In this document: positions 9,218 through 18,746 of the stretch, one piece after another
Layout of the letters: each line of letters starts with the position of its first letter
Numbering within the stretch: position 1 is the first letter of the stretch
Source: Pseudoalteromonas sp. A601
Lineage (GTDB): Bacteria > Pseudomonadota > Gammaproteobacteria > Enterobacterales > Alteromonadaceae
Length of the DNA stretch: 64,000 nucleotides
NCBI RefSeq assembly: GCF_002165575.1
Contig: NZ_MXQF01000014.1
Location: forward strand, 1-64,000
Direction: 5' to 3'
The notes under the pieces: model-generated
What the model was told of the DNA's origin: nothing
The model's database searches: none
What the model saw: only the letters and a program-made list of their open reading frames with translations
Program-made: the position numbers and the translations under genes

Positions 9218-10227
9218 TGTTATCCTTTACGTTATTCAGTTGCTGCGAAAAAACATCTAAACCTATCAGGCGTTCTTCCACAGCCTTAGCATGTTGTGTT
9301 GAGCAATCTTGCCACCTTCCTTCAACAGTGTAAACATGCTTTAGATAACCAAAAAACTGATCTCGTAACGCCAAGTTTAGTTGCCAGCCTTGATCCAGTT
9401 GTAATAAGCGCTCAAATAGCTCTTGCCTACTATTTGCATGTAAAACTAAATCATCAATGTTGTAACAAGCCTGACCAAGTGTAATTACATGCTTTGCTAA
9501 TAACAGCGCCTCTAACCCTACAGTTGAATTGATAGTGATTACAGCCTGTGCATTTTCGATTAGATCAGCAGTTGCATTGCCGTTTGCAAATATAGCTTGA
9601 GGGTGCTTTTTGTATAAGTGTGTATAATGCTTATGCCAAGATGGATGCTCTTTAAAAACCACTTTTAAATCAGGGTCATTTAACTTTTCTACAGCGTTCA
9701 TTACCTCACTGTAAAGCATTTCCATTGAATTCAACCAAGGCGAGTAACACACAACTTGCGTATCATGAGGAACCTGAAACGGCACAAAAATATAACGCTT
9801 TGGCAATTTACTTTTAATAAATTCTTTGCGTTTTTTATGACTTACTCTGGGGATTAAATTTGCATCTTCAACGTTAAAGTGACTTGAAGCCTTAAAAGGT
9901 ACCGAAATACCCCATACCTAAGGGCGCTCATTATATGTATTTCTCTCTCCCAATATGTGAAATAAGATGCTTACAGTACCAAATATATAAGTTTTTCATG
10001 AAGTGAATAAATGTTCCATCGAAAAGACTGTAAAACAAAAAGTACTTAAAAATTAAGTTACAATATAATTTTGCAAAAAACTGCACACTAAAATTATTTG
10101 CAGCAACATATAATCGCCTATAATCCTTTACAGGGCTTATACTCCGGTATATTTTTATAGGTTAATTCTTTAACACTATTGATGAGTTATTAATTATAAT
10201 AAAATACTGGCGCCAAATAGACTTCAT
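9150..10227 (-). pseudogene. Frameshifted capsule-synthesis (KpsS/KpsC-like) gene
   Basis: The longest clean piece (from about 9917 to 9150) encodes a capsular polysaccharide synthesis domain, with RYIFVPFQVPHDTQVVCYSP, KEHPSW and ITINSTVGLEALLL. It has no ATG at its beginning: an in-frame TAG at 9918-9920 is followed by codons for VWGISVPFKASSHF. Upstream, other minus-strand frames stay open and coding-like: YRRLYVAANNFSVQFFAKLY and IHFMKNLYIWYCKHLISHIG in one frame, and MKSIWRQYFIIINNSSIV from ATG 10227 in another. Joined, they would give about 360 residues, near the size of KpsS-type proteins. The last 20 or so codons overlap the sulfurtransferase start. I infer several frameshifts; the N-terminal reconstruction is the less certain part. 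Confidence 0.6.
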
Positions 10228-10276
10228 AAACTGACGTTGGTACAATAAATTTTTATAAGGACCTCAAGCCCAAGTA

Positions 10277-11281
10277 ATGAGAAATAACTCCCTAGAAATA
10301 AAGATTTCAGTTACTGGCACGATCCTCGTAGTACTTCCCAAGTTTATTGGTGATGCAGTTAATTGCACCCCCGCACTTCAGTTGATAAAAGAACAATACC
10401 CGAATCATAAAATATCACTGCTAGTTCGTCCCTACTTAGCCGAACTTTTCAAAAGAGATTCGCGCTACTCAGTAATTATTGACGAGCGTTTTAATAGCTC
10501 CAAGTCCATTTCAATGCTAGCTCAAGCCAAAATATTAAAGTCAGAAAGAATTGAATTAGCCTTTATCATGCGTAATTCTTTATCTGAAGCTATGTTATGT
10601 TTTTTAGCGCGTATTAAATACCGTGTAGGTTATGCTAAAAACGGTCGCTCGCCTCTGTTAACACACAGCTTGATCCTCAACCCTAACCATCACTATATTT
10701 ATCGCTATTGCAGACTTATTAATGAACCCCTTGGTAACCCATTTTCAACGATACCAAGTACTTCTTTAATGACAAATGAGAGTGAGTTGATAGGTTGTAC
10801 CAATAATAAAAATATTGGGATTTATTTTGGAGGTAAAAATAAAGAGTTGCGTCATTACCCTTTAAAACTTGCTCTAAAAAGCCTTGAGATAATTGCTAAA
10901 CAAAATGATTGCTGCTTATATTTATTTGGTGATCCAACTGAAGTCGAAGATGTAAAACAACTACATGAGCAACTCATTAAGCAAAGTATAGACTCTAAAA
11001 TGCTAGCTGGAAAAACATCAATAGCATCAATGGCCGATGCTATTGGTACTTTAGATTTAATGATAAGTATTGACTCAGGGCCCATGCATATTGCAGCGGC
11101 GCTTAATGTACCAATAATACCAATTGTAGGTCTAGGCACATCACCATGGAGCCTGGTCGTACCTAAAACCTTAAACCAAATAGCATTAGTTGCAAATGGC
11201 TCTCAATTACTTGAAGGCGATATCATTAAAGAAATAAATCCTAAAGATATCGCCGATGCCACTAAAAAATTATTAGATTAA
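10277..11281 (+). CDS. Glycosyltransferase family 9 (heptosyltransferase-like)
   Basis: A 334-residue cytosolic enzyme of the ADP-heptose:LPS heptosyltransferase fold (GT9), expected to add a sugar to the LPS core or a related surface glycan. Visible features are the N-terminal ILVVLPKFIGDAVNCTPALQ, the nucleotide-sugar segment IGIYFGGKNKELRHYP and the C-terminal MISIDSGPMHIAAALNVPII. It differs from WaaC/WaaF enough that I give no symbol. AAGG lies about 16 bases before the ATG, which is a poor ribosome site. It is divergent from the capsule-type pseudogene, suggesting a former surface-glycan island, and its AT-rich codon use fits that. Confidence 0.85.
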   Translation: MRNNSLEIKISVTGTILVVLPKFIGDAVNCTPALQLIKEQYPNHKISLLVRPYLAELFKRDSRYSVIIDERFNSSKSISMLAQAKILKSERIELAFIMRNSLSEAMLCFLARIKYRVGYAKNGRSPLLTHSLILNPNHHYIYRYCRLINEPLGNPFSTIPSTSLMTNESELIGCTNNKNIGIYFGGKNKELRHYPLKLALKSLEIIAKQNDCCLYLFGDPTEVEDVKQLHEQLIKQSIDSKMLAGKTSIASMADAIGTLDLMISIDSGPMHIAAALNVPIIPIVGLGTSPWSLVVPKTLNQIALVANGSQLLEGDIIKEINPKDIADATKKLLD

Positions 11282-11698
11282 TCAAATATTAATAATTTCA
11301 GCTCTTAATGGCGCCATTTTCGCTAAAATTTGATTTTGTACCGAATGGCTGATGTGTTGCTCATCCATCGCATTAATTAATAAATCCACCACCCGATTAA
11401 AGTCTCGTTCGCTAATATGCATTCCAGTATGAATATCAACCATATTATCGCCTTTATATTCACAGGGGCCATTTGTGATAGAACATAAGTGAGTAATAAA
11501 GCCCGCTCTAAAGTGTGCAACATTGGCGTGCGTAAAATAAGGTAATATAGTATCGTCATTACCTATTTGATTAATAAAGCTATCAACCAAACGTTCAATG
11601 CCTTTTTGACCATCCAACTGCTGATATAAACTCAGCTTTGATGCTGATGTACATGCTGTAAGTGTAAATAAAAAAAGTAAAAATAAAACGTTTTTCAT
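11282..11698 (-). CDS. Lipoprotein group 1 truncated hemoglobin
   Basis: A 138-residue protein with a lipoprotein signal (MKNVLFLLFLFTLTAC, lipid-modified Cys at 16) and then a 2-over-2 globin. YQQLDGQKGIERLVDSFI and LPYFTH (distal helix B region) precede DIHTGMHISERDF, whose first His is the expected proximal haem ligand. Group 1 globins bind O2 and detoxify NO. Export to the envelope as a lipoprotein is unusual for the family. The ATG at 11698 overlaps the stop of the DUF3034 gene by one base (TAATG), implying translational coupling; a longer upstream start would lie inside that gene. It is the last gene of a four-gene operon. Confidence 0.85.
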   Translation of the reverse strand: MKNVLFLLFLFTLTACTSASKLSLYQQLDGQKGIERLVDSFINQIGNDDTILPYFTHANVAHFRAGFITHLCSITNGPCEYKGDNMVDIHTGMHISERDFNRVVDLLINAMDEQHISHSVQNQILAKMAPLRAEIINI

Positions 11699-12531
11699 TA
11701 CCAATAACCCGTTACAGATAAATACCAACCAGTTTGATCTTCTGCGCCTGCAATACGGCCTAAATCAAGCCATGCAGCAGTCACACTTACATTCTTATTA
11801 GGCATCCAAGCTATAAATAAGTCCTGCCAATCCTGCTCACCTAAACCAAGATTATTAGACTTTTGCCGATACTCAATACCAACCGCTACCTCACGGCTGA
11901 AAAATACCGCAGTGCTGCCTTCAAATAAGATTTCTTTATTTTTATCTACTCCACCAAAACCTAATAAACCTAGTTGATTGGCATCACTGTAGCGCGTGGT
12001 GATATTCCAGAACCAGTTATAACCAGCTATGGCGCCTAAATGTAACTTGCTTGCCGCTAAATAAATATCAGTCCCGCTGGTGTCTTGTGCACCAAGCAAG
12101 GTCGCAACAGTGCCATCCTCTAGTGACTTATGCTGTACGCCAACACTTAATTGTGGCCATTGACTATAAACAATATCACCATACACTCTCACCTTAGCTG
12201 ATGTAATTGACTGCTCGATTTGTGTATCAAGTGCTGGTACATCAAATTGTTGCTGTGCATAACTAAATTCAACACGGTTAAACAAGTTAACTTGAGCACC
12301 ACATACATCTAAACTGTAATCAGTGACATCTGCTCGGCTGCAAAAGCCGTTTACAGCAAATTCGTCATCACTGGCATAACCAGCTAACTGCGCCCAAGGT
12401 ACAATACCGCCGCCCGCACTGCCCTCCACCTGTGATACTCCCGGCGTAGCTAACAATTTACCTTGTGCAGCAAGAGTGTGAAATGAATAAACACATGTTA
12501 TTAAAACTATGATTACTTTAAGCAGGTTCAT
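11698..12531 (-). CDS. DUF3034 family envelope protein
   Basis: A 277-residue protein with a signal peptide cut near residue 22 (YSFHTLAAQGKLLATPG). The body is made of alternating aromatic beta strands ending in GWYLSVTGYW, the pattern of an outer-membrane barrel with a C-terminal aromatic residue. It matches DUF3034, seen next to 'methylamine utilisation' cupredoxins in other marine bacteria; its function is unknown. Start at 12531 was chosen because the signal peptide begins there (MNLLKVIIVLITCVYS). The gene overlaps the GGDEF-EAL gene by 14 bases and the globin by one. Confidence 0.8.
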   Translation of the reverse strand: MNLLKVIIVLITCVYSFHTLAAQGKLLATPGVSQVEGSAGGGIVPWAQLAGYASDDEFAVNGFCSRADVTDYSLDVCGAQVNLFNRVEFSYAQQQFDVPALDTQIEQSITSAKVRVYGDIVYSQWPQLSVGVQHKSLEDGTVATLLGAQDTSGTDIYLAASKLHLGAIAGYNWFWNITTRYSDANQLGLLGFGGVDKNKEILFEGSTAVFFSREVAVGIEYRQKSNNLGLGEQDWQDLFIAWMPNKNVSVTAAWLDLGRIAGAEDQTGWYLSVTGYW

Positions 12532-14833
12532 TATATTGCTCCAACCAATGCTCAAATACATCAGTTTTTAAGGGCCTACTTAAGTAATAACCTTGTACAT
12601 GGTCACACTGCATCGCTTTGAGTAACTCTAAGGAGCCCTCGGTTTCAACTCCTTCAGCCACTACCGAAAAGCCTAATTGATGACCAAGTGTAATAGTTGA
12701 CTCGACAATAAATTGATCTTTTTTCGATTCGTCTAGCTTTAGAATAAAACACTTATCCAGCTTAAGCTCATCTATGGGCAGCATTTTCAAGCGCCCGAGT
12801 GATGTTTGCCCTACTCCATAGTCATCCAGCGAGATTTTAACGCCAATGGCTTTCAAGCTCTCTAATGCTTGAATGCCTTTTTCTTCATTTTCAATCATAT
12901 CGCGTTCTGTCAATTCGATCGTGATCAACGCAGGTGCTACCGAGTGATTCTTTAATGTTTTTACTAAGTTTGCGTGAAAGCCTGGGTAAGCAATATCTTG
13001 AGCCGATACATTAATAGCCGCCTGCATATTAATGCCATTTTGCTTCCATAAGCCGACTTGCTTCACAACTGTGCTAATAACCCACTCAGTTAACTCGACG
13101 ATGAGTCCTGACTGTTCAGCAAGATCAATAAATAACTCAGGTGATACCCAACTGCCGTCTTTTCGTTGCCAACGGATCAAAGACTCAACTTTATCTATTT
13201 GTTCCGTGGCAATATTTAATTTGGGCTGATAGGTCATAAATAACTGCCCATCATCATCACTGATCGCTTGTTTAAGTTCATCGATCATGCGTAGGCTTTC
13301 AAGATGTTCTTCATCTTCACCATCTTGATAGTAATGAATATTCTCATGTTCAGTTGACGCACTATCAACAGCAATTAACACTCGACGGATCAAATCATCG
13401 GCTTGCTGCCCTTGCTCTGGATAATTCACAACCCCAGCACTAAAGCGTAAACTAATATTTAATTTTTGAATTGTGTAACAAGCCTGTAGCTGGTCCATTA
13501 GACCTGGTATGCCACACTTTATATTTTGGCTGGTTAATGTAGGAAACACTGTTAAAAACTCATCCCCCCCAATACGTGCATGAAAGCCTCCTAATTCGTC
13601 AGAAAACTCGGCAATACGACACGCAACCGCTTTTAAACAGTCATCTCCTACTCTTGGGCCAAGTTTATCGTTTATATGGCGTAGGCCGCGAATATCAATT
13701 GCGACTAAGGTGTACTGTTGAGCTTCTTCCAGAGACTCATTTAACACTTCAAGCATTGCAGAGCGATTATAAAAACCTGTTAATGAATCATGTTTTGCCG
13801 CAAAACTAATTTGCTGTTCGCGTTCGTTGATATCGTTACCCATGTTTTTGAACGCATCAATAAGCGTTTTTATTTCATTACTTTGCTTATTGCTCATAGC
13901 ATCAACACTGTAATTACCACGGGCGAACTGACGGGCTAAGCTAGCCAGTTGCGATAAAGGCATGGTTAAATTTTTTGCTAATAAGCTACTGGTGATAATA
14001 CCTATTACAATAGTTAAGAAAGCTAAAAATATTAACGTAAAAAACAACCGTTCAAACTCGCTATAGCTTTGTGATAAATCAGCGCTTAGCAATACATTAA
14101 CAGGATGTTTTTTTAGTGAAGCTAAGTGTAAATCTCGATTACGATAGATGGGTTGCTCACCAAACAAACGTGATGTAGTTGCTTGATGAAAATAACTATT
14201 TGGTACAAAGGGAGTGGGTCTAGACACTAGCGAGCTGCGAATAACCCCGTCGCTTTGCGCAATAAAACTCACATCCATGCCCGTTAGGTTTTTTAACTCT
14301 ATTGCTACGTTGTCACTAATTTGAAAGCCAACCAAACTATAAGCAACCGTTCTAGGCGCTCTCACTGGCAGTAATATAACTTGGTATAATTCACCGTCAA
14401 AGACCACAAAACTTGATTGCTCAGAGTTATTAAGTAGCTCAGTCATTAGCTGCTTAAAGTCATTGCTAAAAATCTGGTTTGGCTGATTTGATGAAATTAG
14501 CTCACCCGATAAATCTAATAGCAACATTACATCGGCATTTATGCGTTGGCTATGATTATACAAGGCACTGCTGATAGTATCTGCATCACGTGTCGCTACA
14601 GCTTGTTTGAAGCCAAAGTCTGATGTTAAAACCTTTGCCGCCGTTAATAGTAGGCTTTCTTTTGCCGTTAAATATTGCTTGTACACATTCTCAGCAACGT
14701 TTATATCCTGAGTCACTTTATTTTCATTAAATTGACTCGTTGACCACCAAAAGCTAGCCAAGCTAACTACTGTGGTTAATAACACCAAGCCGACACACAG
14801 TATAATAATGCGATTTTTTAAACTATTGGTCAT
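12518..14833 (-). CDS. Membrane sensor GGDEF-EAL protein
   Basis: A 771-residue inner-membrane protein that makes and/or degrades cyclic di-GMP. Transmembrane helices lie at about 8-28 and 264-285 and flank a periplasmic sensor domain. HAMP (about 286-338), GGDEF (about 348-505; RIGGDEF at 420-426 intact) and EAL (about 525-765) follow. The EAL part keeps its catalytic set: ESLIR, INVSAQDI, ELTERD, LDDYG, LKLDK, VAEGVE and VQGYY. Both activities look possible. ATG 14833 starts MTNSLKNRIIILC. The gene overlaps the upstream cupredoxin gene by 11 bases and the downstream DUF3034 gene by 14. The ligand of its periplasmic domain is unknown. Confidence 0.93.
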   Translation of the reverse strand: MTNSLKNRIIILCVGLVLLTTVVSLASFWWSTSQFNENKVTQDINVAENVYKQYLTAKESLLLTAAKVLTSDFGFKQAVATRDADTISSALYNHSQRINADVMLLLDLSGELISSNQPNQIFSNDFKQLMTELLNNSEQSSFVVFDGELYQVILLPVRAPRTVAYSLVGFQISDNVAIELKNLTGMDVSFIAQSDGVIRSSLVSRPTPFVPNSYFHQATTSRLFGEQPIYRNRDLHLASLKKHPVNVLLSADLSQSYSEFERLFFTLIFLAFLTIVIGIITSSLLAKNLTMPLSQLASLARQFARGNYSVDAMSNKQSNEIKTLIDAFKNMGNDINEREQQISFAAKHDSLTGFYNRSAMLEVLNESLEEAQQYTLVAIDIRGLRHINDKLGPRVGDDCLKAVACRIAEFSDELGGFHARIGGDEFLTVFPTLTSQNIKCGIPGLMDQLQACYTIQKLNISLRFSAGVVNYPEQGQQADDLIRRVLIAVDSASTEHENIHYYQDGEDEEHLESLRMIDELKQAISDDDGQLFMTYQPKLNIATEQIDKVESLIRWQRKDGSWVSPELFIDLAEQSGLIVELTEWVISTVVKQVGLWKQNGINMQAAINVSAQDIAYPGFHANLVKTLKNHSVAPALITIELTERDMIENEEKGIQALESLKAIGVKISLDDYGVGQTSLGRLKMLPIDELKLDKCFILKLDESKKDQFIVESTITLGHQLGFSVVAEGVETEGSLELLKAMQCDHVQGYYLSRPLKTDVFEHWLEQYNEPA

Positions 14834-15485
14834 TCTCAGCCTTAAATTTATTACCAAATGTATTACGTGGCGCAGGGGTATCCGTTTTAATCACAATAGC
14901 TAAACTGCTAACAGCATTTTCAGTAATGCTTAATAGCGCCTTTTCTTCAAGGGGCTGCGATTGCAGAGGATGCCAAAGGCTAATTTTCACAGGTAATCGG
15001 CTCTGCTCTATACGCACTATACCATTTGCATCACTTTGGTAAGTATAAGGACTACTTGCTATATAAATATAGCCCACCATAGAATCATGAATATTACAGC
15101 CAAGCACCACAATGCCATCATTTTCAAACTCAACAGGCTGTTCTGGTTGCCCTGAGTACAATTTTAATTGAAATGGTTTAGCCTTCGAAAATGAATAAAC
15201 GTGGTGGCGAATGTTATCACTATTGGGAAAGTTAACTTGCTGTCCCTGCTGGGCAACAAGTAAAGTCGGTGAAAAATGTTTATCTATTTGATCCATAATC
15301 AACACAGGTAAATCACCTGCAACAGCTTGATTATTCTGCCCGAGTAGCTCTACAACAGAGTTAACCAAGGGCTGGCCATGTTGATCCGTTACCTTAAGAG
15401 TAATATCTGCAGCAGAGATAAAGCAAGAGAATAGCAAAAGACCCAATGCCGCCATGTATTTAGTCACAATCCCCAGCCAAGCCAT
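14823..15485 (-). CDS. Periplasmic amicyanin-like copper protein ('methylamine utilisation protein')
   Basis: A 220-residue exported protein with a signal peptide ending near residue 26 (LLLFSCFISAAD). A cupredoxin follows with an upstream ligand-type His in IRHHVYSFSK and the ligand loop VLGCNIHDSM, which is C-x2-H-x2-M, the spacing of amicyanin's type 1 copper site. Database relatives are often labelled methylamine utilisation proteins, but no methylamine dehydrogenase is nearby, so that role is doubtful. AAGGG lies seven bases upstream of the ATG. It is the first gene of the overlapping operon with the GGDEF-EAL, DUF3034 and globin genes. Confidence 0.8.
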   Translation of the reverse strand: MAWLGIVTKYMAALGLLLFSCFISAADITLKVTDQHGQPLVNSVVELLGQNNQAVAGDLPVLIMDQIDKHFSPTLLVAQQGQQVNFPNSDNIRHHVYSFSKAKPFQLKLYSGQPEQPVEFENDGIVVLGCNIHDSMVGYIYIASSPYTYQSDANGIVRIEQSRLPVKISLWHPLQSQPLEEKALLSITENAVSSLAIVIKTDTPAPRNTFGNKFKAENDQ

Positions 15486-15575
15486 TTTATACCCTTGGAT
15501 ACACGAAGTACCACGTTTAAAGTTTTTATCAGGTTTTACTTAAGCTAATTGAACTGTGCTCTGTAATGCAACTAT

Positions 15576-15618
15576 AAAAGCCCAATTACACTAAATAATA
15601 GTAAAATATTGGGCTTTT
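15576..15618 (-). terminator. Terminator after purC
   Basis: AAAAGCCCAAT (15576-15586) pairs perfectly with ATTGGGCTTTT (15608-15618) across a 21-base loop. On the minus strand it ends in TTTT, so it can terminate purC and separate it from the cupredoxin operon. Confidence 0.7.
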
Positions 15619-15645
15619 TAAAGTCACTTAACTACCAACTCATTA

Positions 15646-16752
15646 TTAAGACTTAGTAATTAATCCATATTGATCGTCTAATATGGTAATCACTTCTCTA
15701 CGTGGATCCGCAGGAATAGCGATATCTTTACCGACAATTTTACTTGCAATACCAACATAAGTATCAGAAACAGCAAGCATAACAGACTCCGGTAAGACAT
15801 ACTCTTGCGCTAGAGTTTCACGTTCATCCATACGGTCTTTATTTAGTAATACATCACTATCTGGCACATTGTTGATCAATAACTGGCGGAAACCTTCTTT
15901 TGAGTTTTCAACAATTTTACCATCTCGGTAAGCAGCTCCATCCCAAATGCGAGATGAATCAGGCGTACCCACTTCATCTATGTAAATAAGTTTATCTGTG
16001 CCATCGACATCTTCTACATAACCAAACTCAAACTTGGTATCAACAAAAATTTGGTCAAGCTTCGCAAGCTCTGCACTTATTAGACCAAAGCCTTCTGTTA
16101 ATAACTTTTCGTATTTAGCTACATCATCTTCAGACTTAAAATTAAAGACGCCCAAGTTATTAGTGATATTCTCACGCGTGATATTTACATCATCCACTTC
16201 AGGGATGTCTGTAACGCCCGTAATGATCCCTTTTGTAGAAGGAGTAATTAACACGTTATCTAACTTTTGATTAGCCGTTAAACCTTCTGGCAGTTCTAAG
16301 CCACAAAAACTACGTATGCCTTTGCTATAGTCACGCCACATGCTGCCTGTAATGTATTGACGCGCTATCGCTTCAACTTTAACTGTGCTCGCTTTACGTA
16401 CAATCCATACATAAGGATGAGGAATATCAACAATGTGGTTACCCGCAAGGCCAGCTTGGTCAAATAATTTAAACCAATGTGACGCTACAGTATTTAATGC
16501 AATGCCTTTACCTGGTACACCATTTAACCCGTTCTCACCTTGCCAAATACAATCAAACGCAGAGATACGATCAGAAATAACCATAATGGCAAGCTCTGTT
16601 CCTTTTGGAACTTTATAGCCTTTTTCACTAATTAAACGAGCGCTATCTTCATCAGTTAACCAATAAACTGAACGCACTTTACCACTGTGAACAGGGCCTT
16701 TTGTGCGAATAGGTAAGTCATCGTTTACGTCTAAAACTTTATAGCTAGTCAT
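15646..16752 (-). CDS. purC: Phosphoribosylaminoimidazole-succinocarboxamide synthase, long form
   Basis: PurC condenses CAIR with aspartate, using ATP, in purine synthesis. The 368 residues match the longer form found in Vibrio, Shewanella and Pseudoalteromonas rather than the 237-residue enterobacterial enzyme. Recognisable parts are the N-terminal [14 protein letters not shown], the [10 protein letters not shown] motif, [17 protein letters not shown] and [15 protein letters not shown]. It stands alone; the other purine genes in the window (purH and purD) are 40 kb away. No PurR-type box was seen in its upstream region. It is divergent from a glycosyl/glycerophosphotransferase gene. Confidence 0.95.
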   Translation of the reverse strand: MTSYKVLDVNDDLPIRTKGPVHSGKVRSVYWLTDEDSARLISEKGYKVPKGTELAIMVISDRISAFDCIWQGENGLNGVPGKGIALNTVASHWFKLFDQAGLAGNHIVDIPHPYVWIVRKASTVKVEAIARQYITGSMWRDYSKGIRSFCGLELPEGLTANQKLDNVLITPSTKGIITGVTDIPEVDDVNITRENITNNLGVFNFKSEDDVAKYEKLLTEGFGLISAELAKLDQIFVDTKFEFGYVEDVDGTDKLIYIDEVGTPDSSRIWDGAAYRDGKIVENSKEGFRQLLINNVPDSDVLLNKDRMDERETLAQEYVLPESVMLAVSDTYVGIASKIVGKDIAIPADPRREVITILDDQYGLITKS

Positions 16753-16965
16753 GCTATCTCCGGATGTATGGCATGCCCATAATGAGCATAAGTATGGTAT
16801 TGGGGTTATGAGGTGCTAATAATAATCGAGACGAGCCAAAAGCTCAATCTCTGCTCTTTTATACATAGCTTATAAATATAAGAGCTAAAGGGTCATTCCA
16901 GTGTAACTTTGCTGTCATAAACAATATAGAGTTATAATATGGGTCTATTTATTGGGGGACTATAC

Positions 16966-18039
16966 TTGGACTATTTAACAGCAACTAAAAATAAAAAATA
17001 CTTAATGTATATTTCTCAAAATTATTCTTATGCTATTTTACGGCCATTACAGCAAGAAATACTAGCTCAAGGAGGTGAGGTAAAGTGGTTTTTGGAAGGA
17101 AATGAAGTTACATCTAGTTTCTTGAAAAATAATGAATCTCACCTATTAACGATCGAAGAAGTTATTAGGTGGTCTCCAGATGTTTCATTCGTCCCAGGAA
17201 ATGTTATACCTCCTTTCATCCCAGGTATAAAAGTAGGTCTTTTCCATGGGTTCAATTCAGGCAAACGAAATCGTAAAGGCTTCGAAGATCACTTTAATAT
17301 CAGAGGATGTTTTGATTTATATTGTACTCAAGGCCCTAATACAACATCAAGATTTGAACAACTGTCAAAACAATATAAGCACTTTGCTGTAAAAGAAACT
17401 GGTTGGCCTACATTAGATCCTCTATTCAATCCAGACACCAAAAGTATCTATACACAGCCTGATGATAAAAGAAAAACACTATTAATTTGCTCAACATTTT
17501 CAAGAAACTTATCTCTGGCACCGAAGCTTTACCAAACAATAAAAACTTTTAGTGAGCAAGGTAAGTGGCGAATTCTAATGCAGTTCCACCCTAAAATGCC
17601 AAATGAGTTAGTCACTAAATATCAAGCTCTTGAGAACGAAAACCTAACTTTTATTGAAACAGATAATGTATTACCCCTTTTAAAAGCTGCTGATGTCATG
17701 CTCTGTGATACTTCATCAATTTTATTGATGTTTATTTTACAACGAAAACCAGTCGTAACTTTTTGCAATCAAGATCCAGGAAAACACCTTCTTGATGTCA
17801 CTGAACCTGAAAAAGTAGAAGCTGCCATTGAGCTTGCTTTATCTCATCCAGCTCAGCTAATGGACGATATTGAGTCTTTTTGTCAACAGCTTCATCCATA
17901 CCAAGACGGCCTATCGAGTCAACGTGTACTTGCAGCATGCAATGAATTAGTATTAACAAATCCAAAACTTAAGCCCAAACCGCTTAATTTAATTCGAAAT
18001 TTAAAGATGCGTAAAAAGTTAAATTATTGGCGTTGGTAA
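16966..18039 (+). CDS. CDP-glycerol glycerophosphotransferase-like protein
   Basis: A protein of about 357 residues resembling the C-terminal transferase domain of TagF-type enzymes, which polymerise glycerol phosphate onto surface glycans. Seen motifs are GLFHGFNSGKRNRKG near residues 92-106, KETGWPTLDPLF, MQFHPKMPNE and LLKAADVMLCDTSSILLMFI with RKPVVTF. I prefer a TTG start at 16966, seven bases after GGGGGA; the ATG at 16939 has no ribosome site and adds nine extra residues. Codon use is AT-richer than the neighbours, as is common for horizontally moved surface genes. The ABC genes begin 17 bases later on the same strand. Confidence 0.72.
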   Translation: MDYLTATKNKKYLMYISQNYSYAILRPLQQEILAQGGEVKWFLEGNEVTSSFLKNNESHLLTIEEVIRWSPDVSFVPGNVIPPFIPGIKVGLFHGFNSGKRNRKGFEDHFNIRGCFDLYCTQGPNTTSRFEQLSKQYKHFAVKETGWPTLDPLFNPDTKSIYTQPDDKRKTLLICSTFSRNLSLAPKLYQTIKTFSEQGKWRILMQFHPKMPNELVTKYQALENENLTFIETDNVLPLLKAADVMLCDTSSILLMFILQRKPVVTFCNQDPGKHLLDVTEPEKVEAAIELALSHPAQLMDDIESFCQQLHPYQDGLSSQRVLAACNELVLTNPKLKPKPLNLIRNLKMRKKLNYWRW

Positions 18040-18056
18040 TAATTATATAGGTTTTT

Positions 18057-18746
18057 ATGATCACACTTAACAATGTGCTTTTCAAATGGCACAAGCAACA
18101 AGCAAAGCCCACGCTTAGCATACCGGCATTAAACATTGCAGATGGCGAACATGTTTTTTTACATGGGCCGAGCGGCTCTGGTAAATCAACCTTATTATCA
18201 TTGCTTGCTGGGATCAATACTGCCAACTCAGGTACCGTAAAACTATTAAATACTGATTTAGCAGCCCTGAGTAACCGCAAACGTGATGTTTTTCGCTCTG
18301 ATCATATAGGCTATATTTTTCAGAATTTTAATTTACTGCCTTACCTATCACCACTTGAAAACGTGATGCTAGGTTGCCAATTTTCAAAGCCACGCCAAAA
18401 AAAGGCGCTACAACAAAGTGCCTCTTTAGAGCAAGAAGCCGCACGGTTATTAACTGCGCTTGGCCTCACAACTGAACACCACCAGCAAAACGCAGCAAAT
18501 TTAAGTATTGGCCAACAGCAGCGAGTTGCTGCCGCACGCGCTTTTATTGGCAGTCCAGAGCTCATTATTGCCGATGAACCGACCTCTGCACTGGATGCTA
18601 ATAACCGCACAGCATTTATTGAGCTGTTATTTGCTCAGGCCAGTATAGCCGGAAGTACCTTGGTATTTGTCAGCCATGATGAAAGCCTACAATCACTGTT
18701 TAATCGCTCAATCAGCCTAAGTGATATTACGGAGCAAGTAATATGA
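18057..18746 (+). CDS. ABC transporter ATP-binding protein (LolD/MacB class)
   Basis: A 229-residue ATPase. Walker A is GPSGSGKST (about 37-45), the Q-loop is in YIFQNFNLLPYLSPLENVML, the signature is NLSIGQQQRVAAARAF (a Gly-to-Ile variant of LSGGQ) and Walker B is LIIADEPTSALD (about 169-180). The class pairs with FtsX-like permeases; the next gene is one, overlapping by four bases (ATGA). With the following DUF3299 gene, the set resembles the ATPase, permease and accessory parts of the Zrg zinc-uptake system of Vibrio cholerae. The zinc role here is inferred only from that resemblance and the His-rich permease. Confidence 0.9.
   Translation: MITLNNVLFKWHKQQAKPTLSIPALNIADGEHVFLHGPSGSGKSTLLSLLAGINTANSGTVKLLNTDLAALSNRKRDVFRSDHIGYIFQNFNLLPYLSPLENVMLGCQFSKPRQKKALQQSASLEQEAARLLTALGLTTEHHQQNAANLSIGQQQRVAAARAFIGSPELIIADEPTSALDANNRTAFIELLFAQASIAGSTLVFVSHDESLQSLFNRSISLSDITEQVI

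Noticed and set aside
9296..9484. A small plus-strand frame opposite the capsule-type gene
   Set aside because: It is opposite a recognisable protein domain and shows no motif or ribosome site of its own.
14823..15485. A methylamine catabolism gene
   Set aside because: No methylamine dehydrogenase or maturation genes nearby; the cupredoxin is better explained as part of the c-di-GMP operon.
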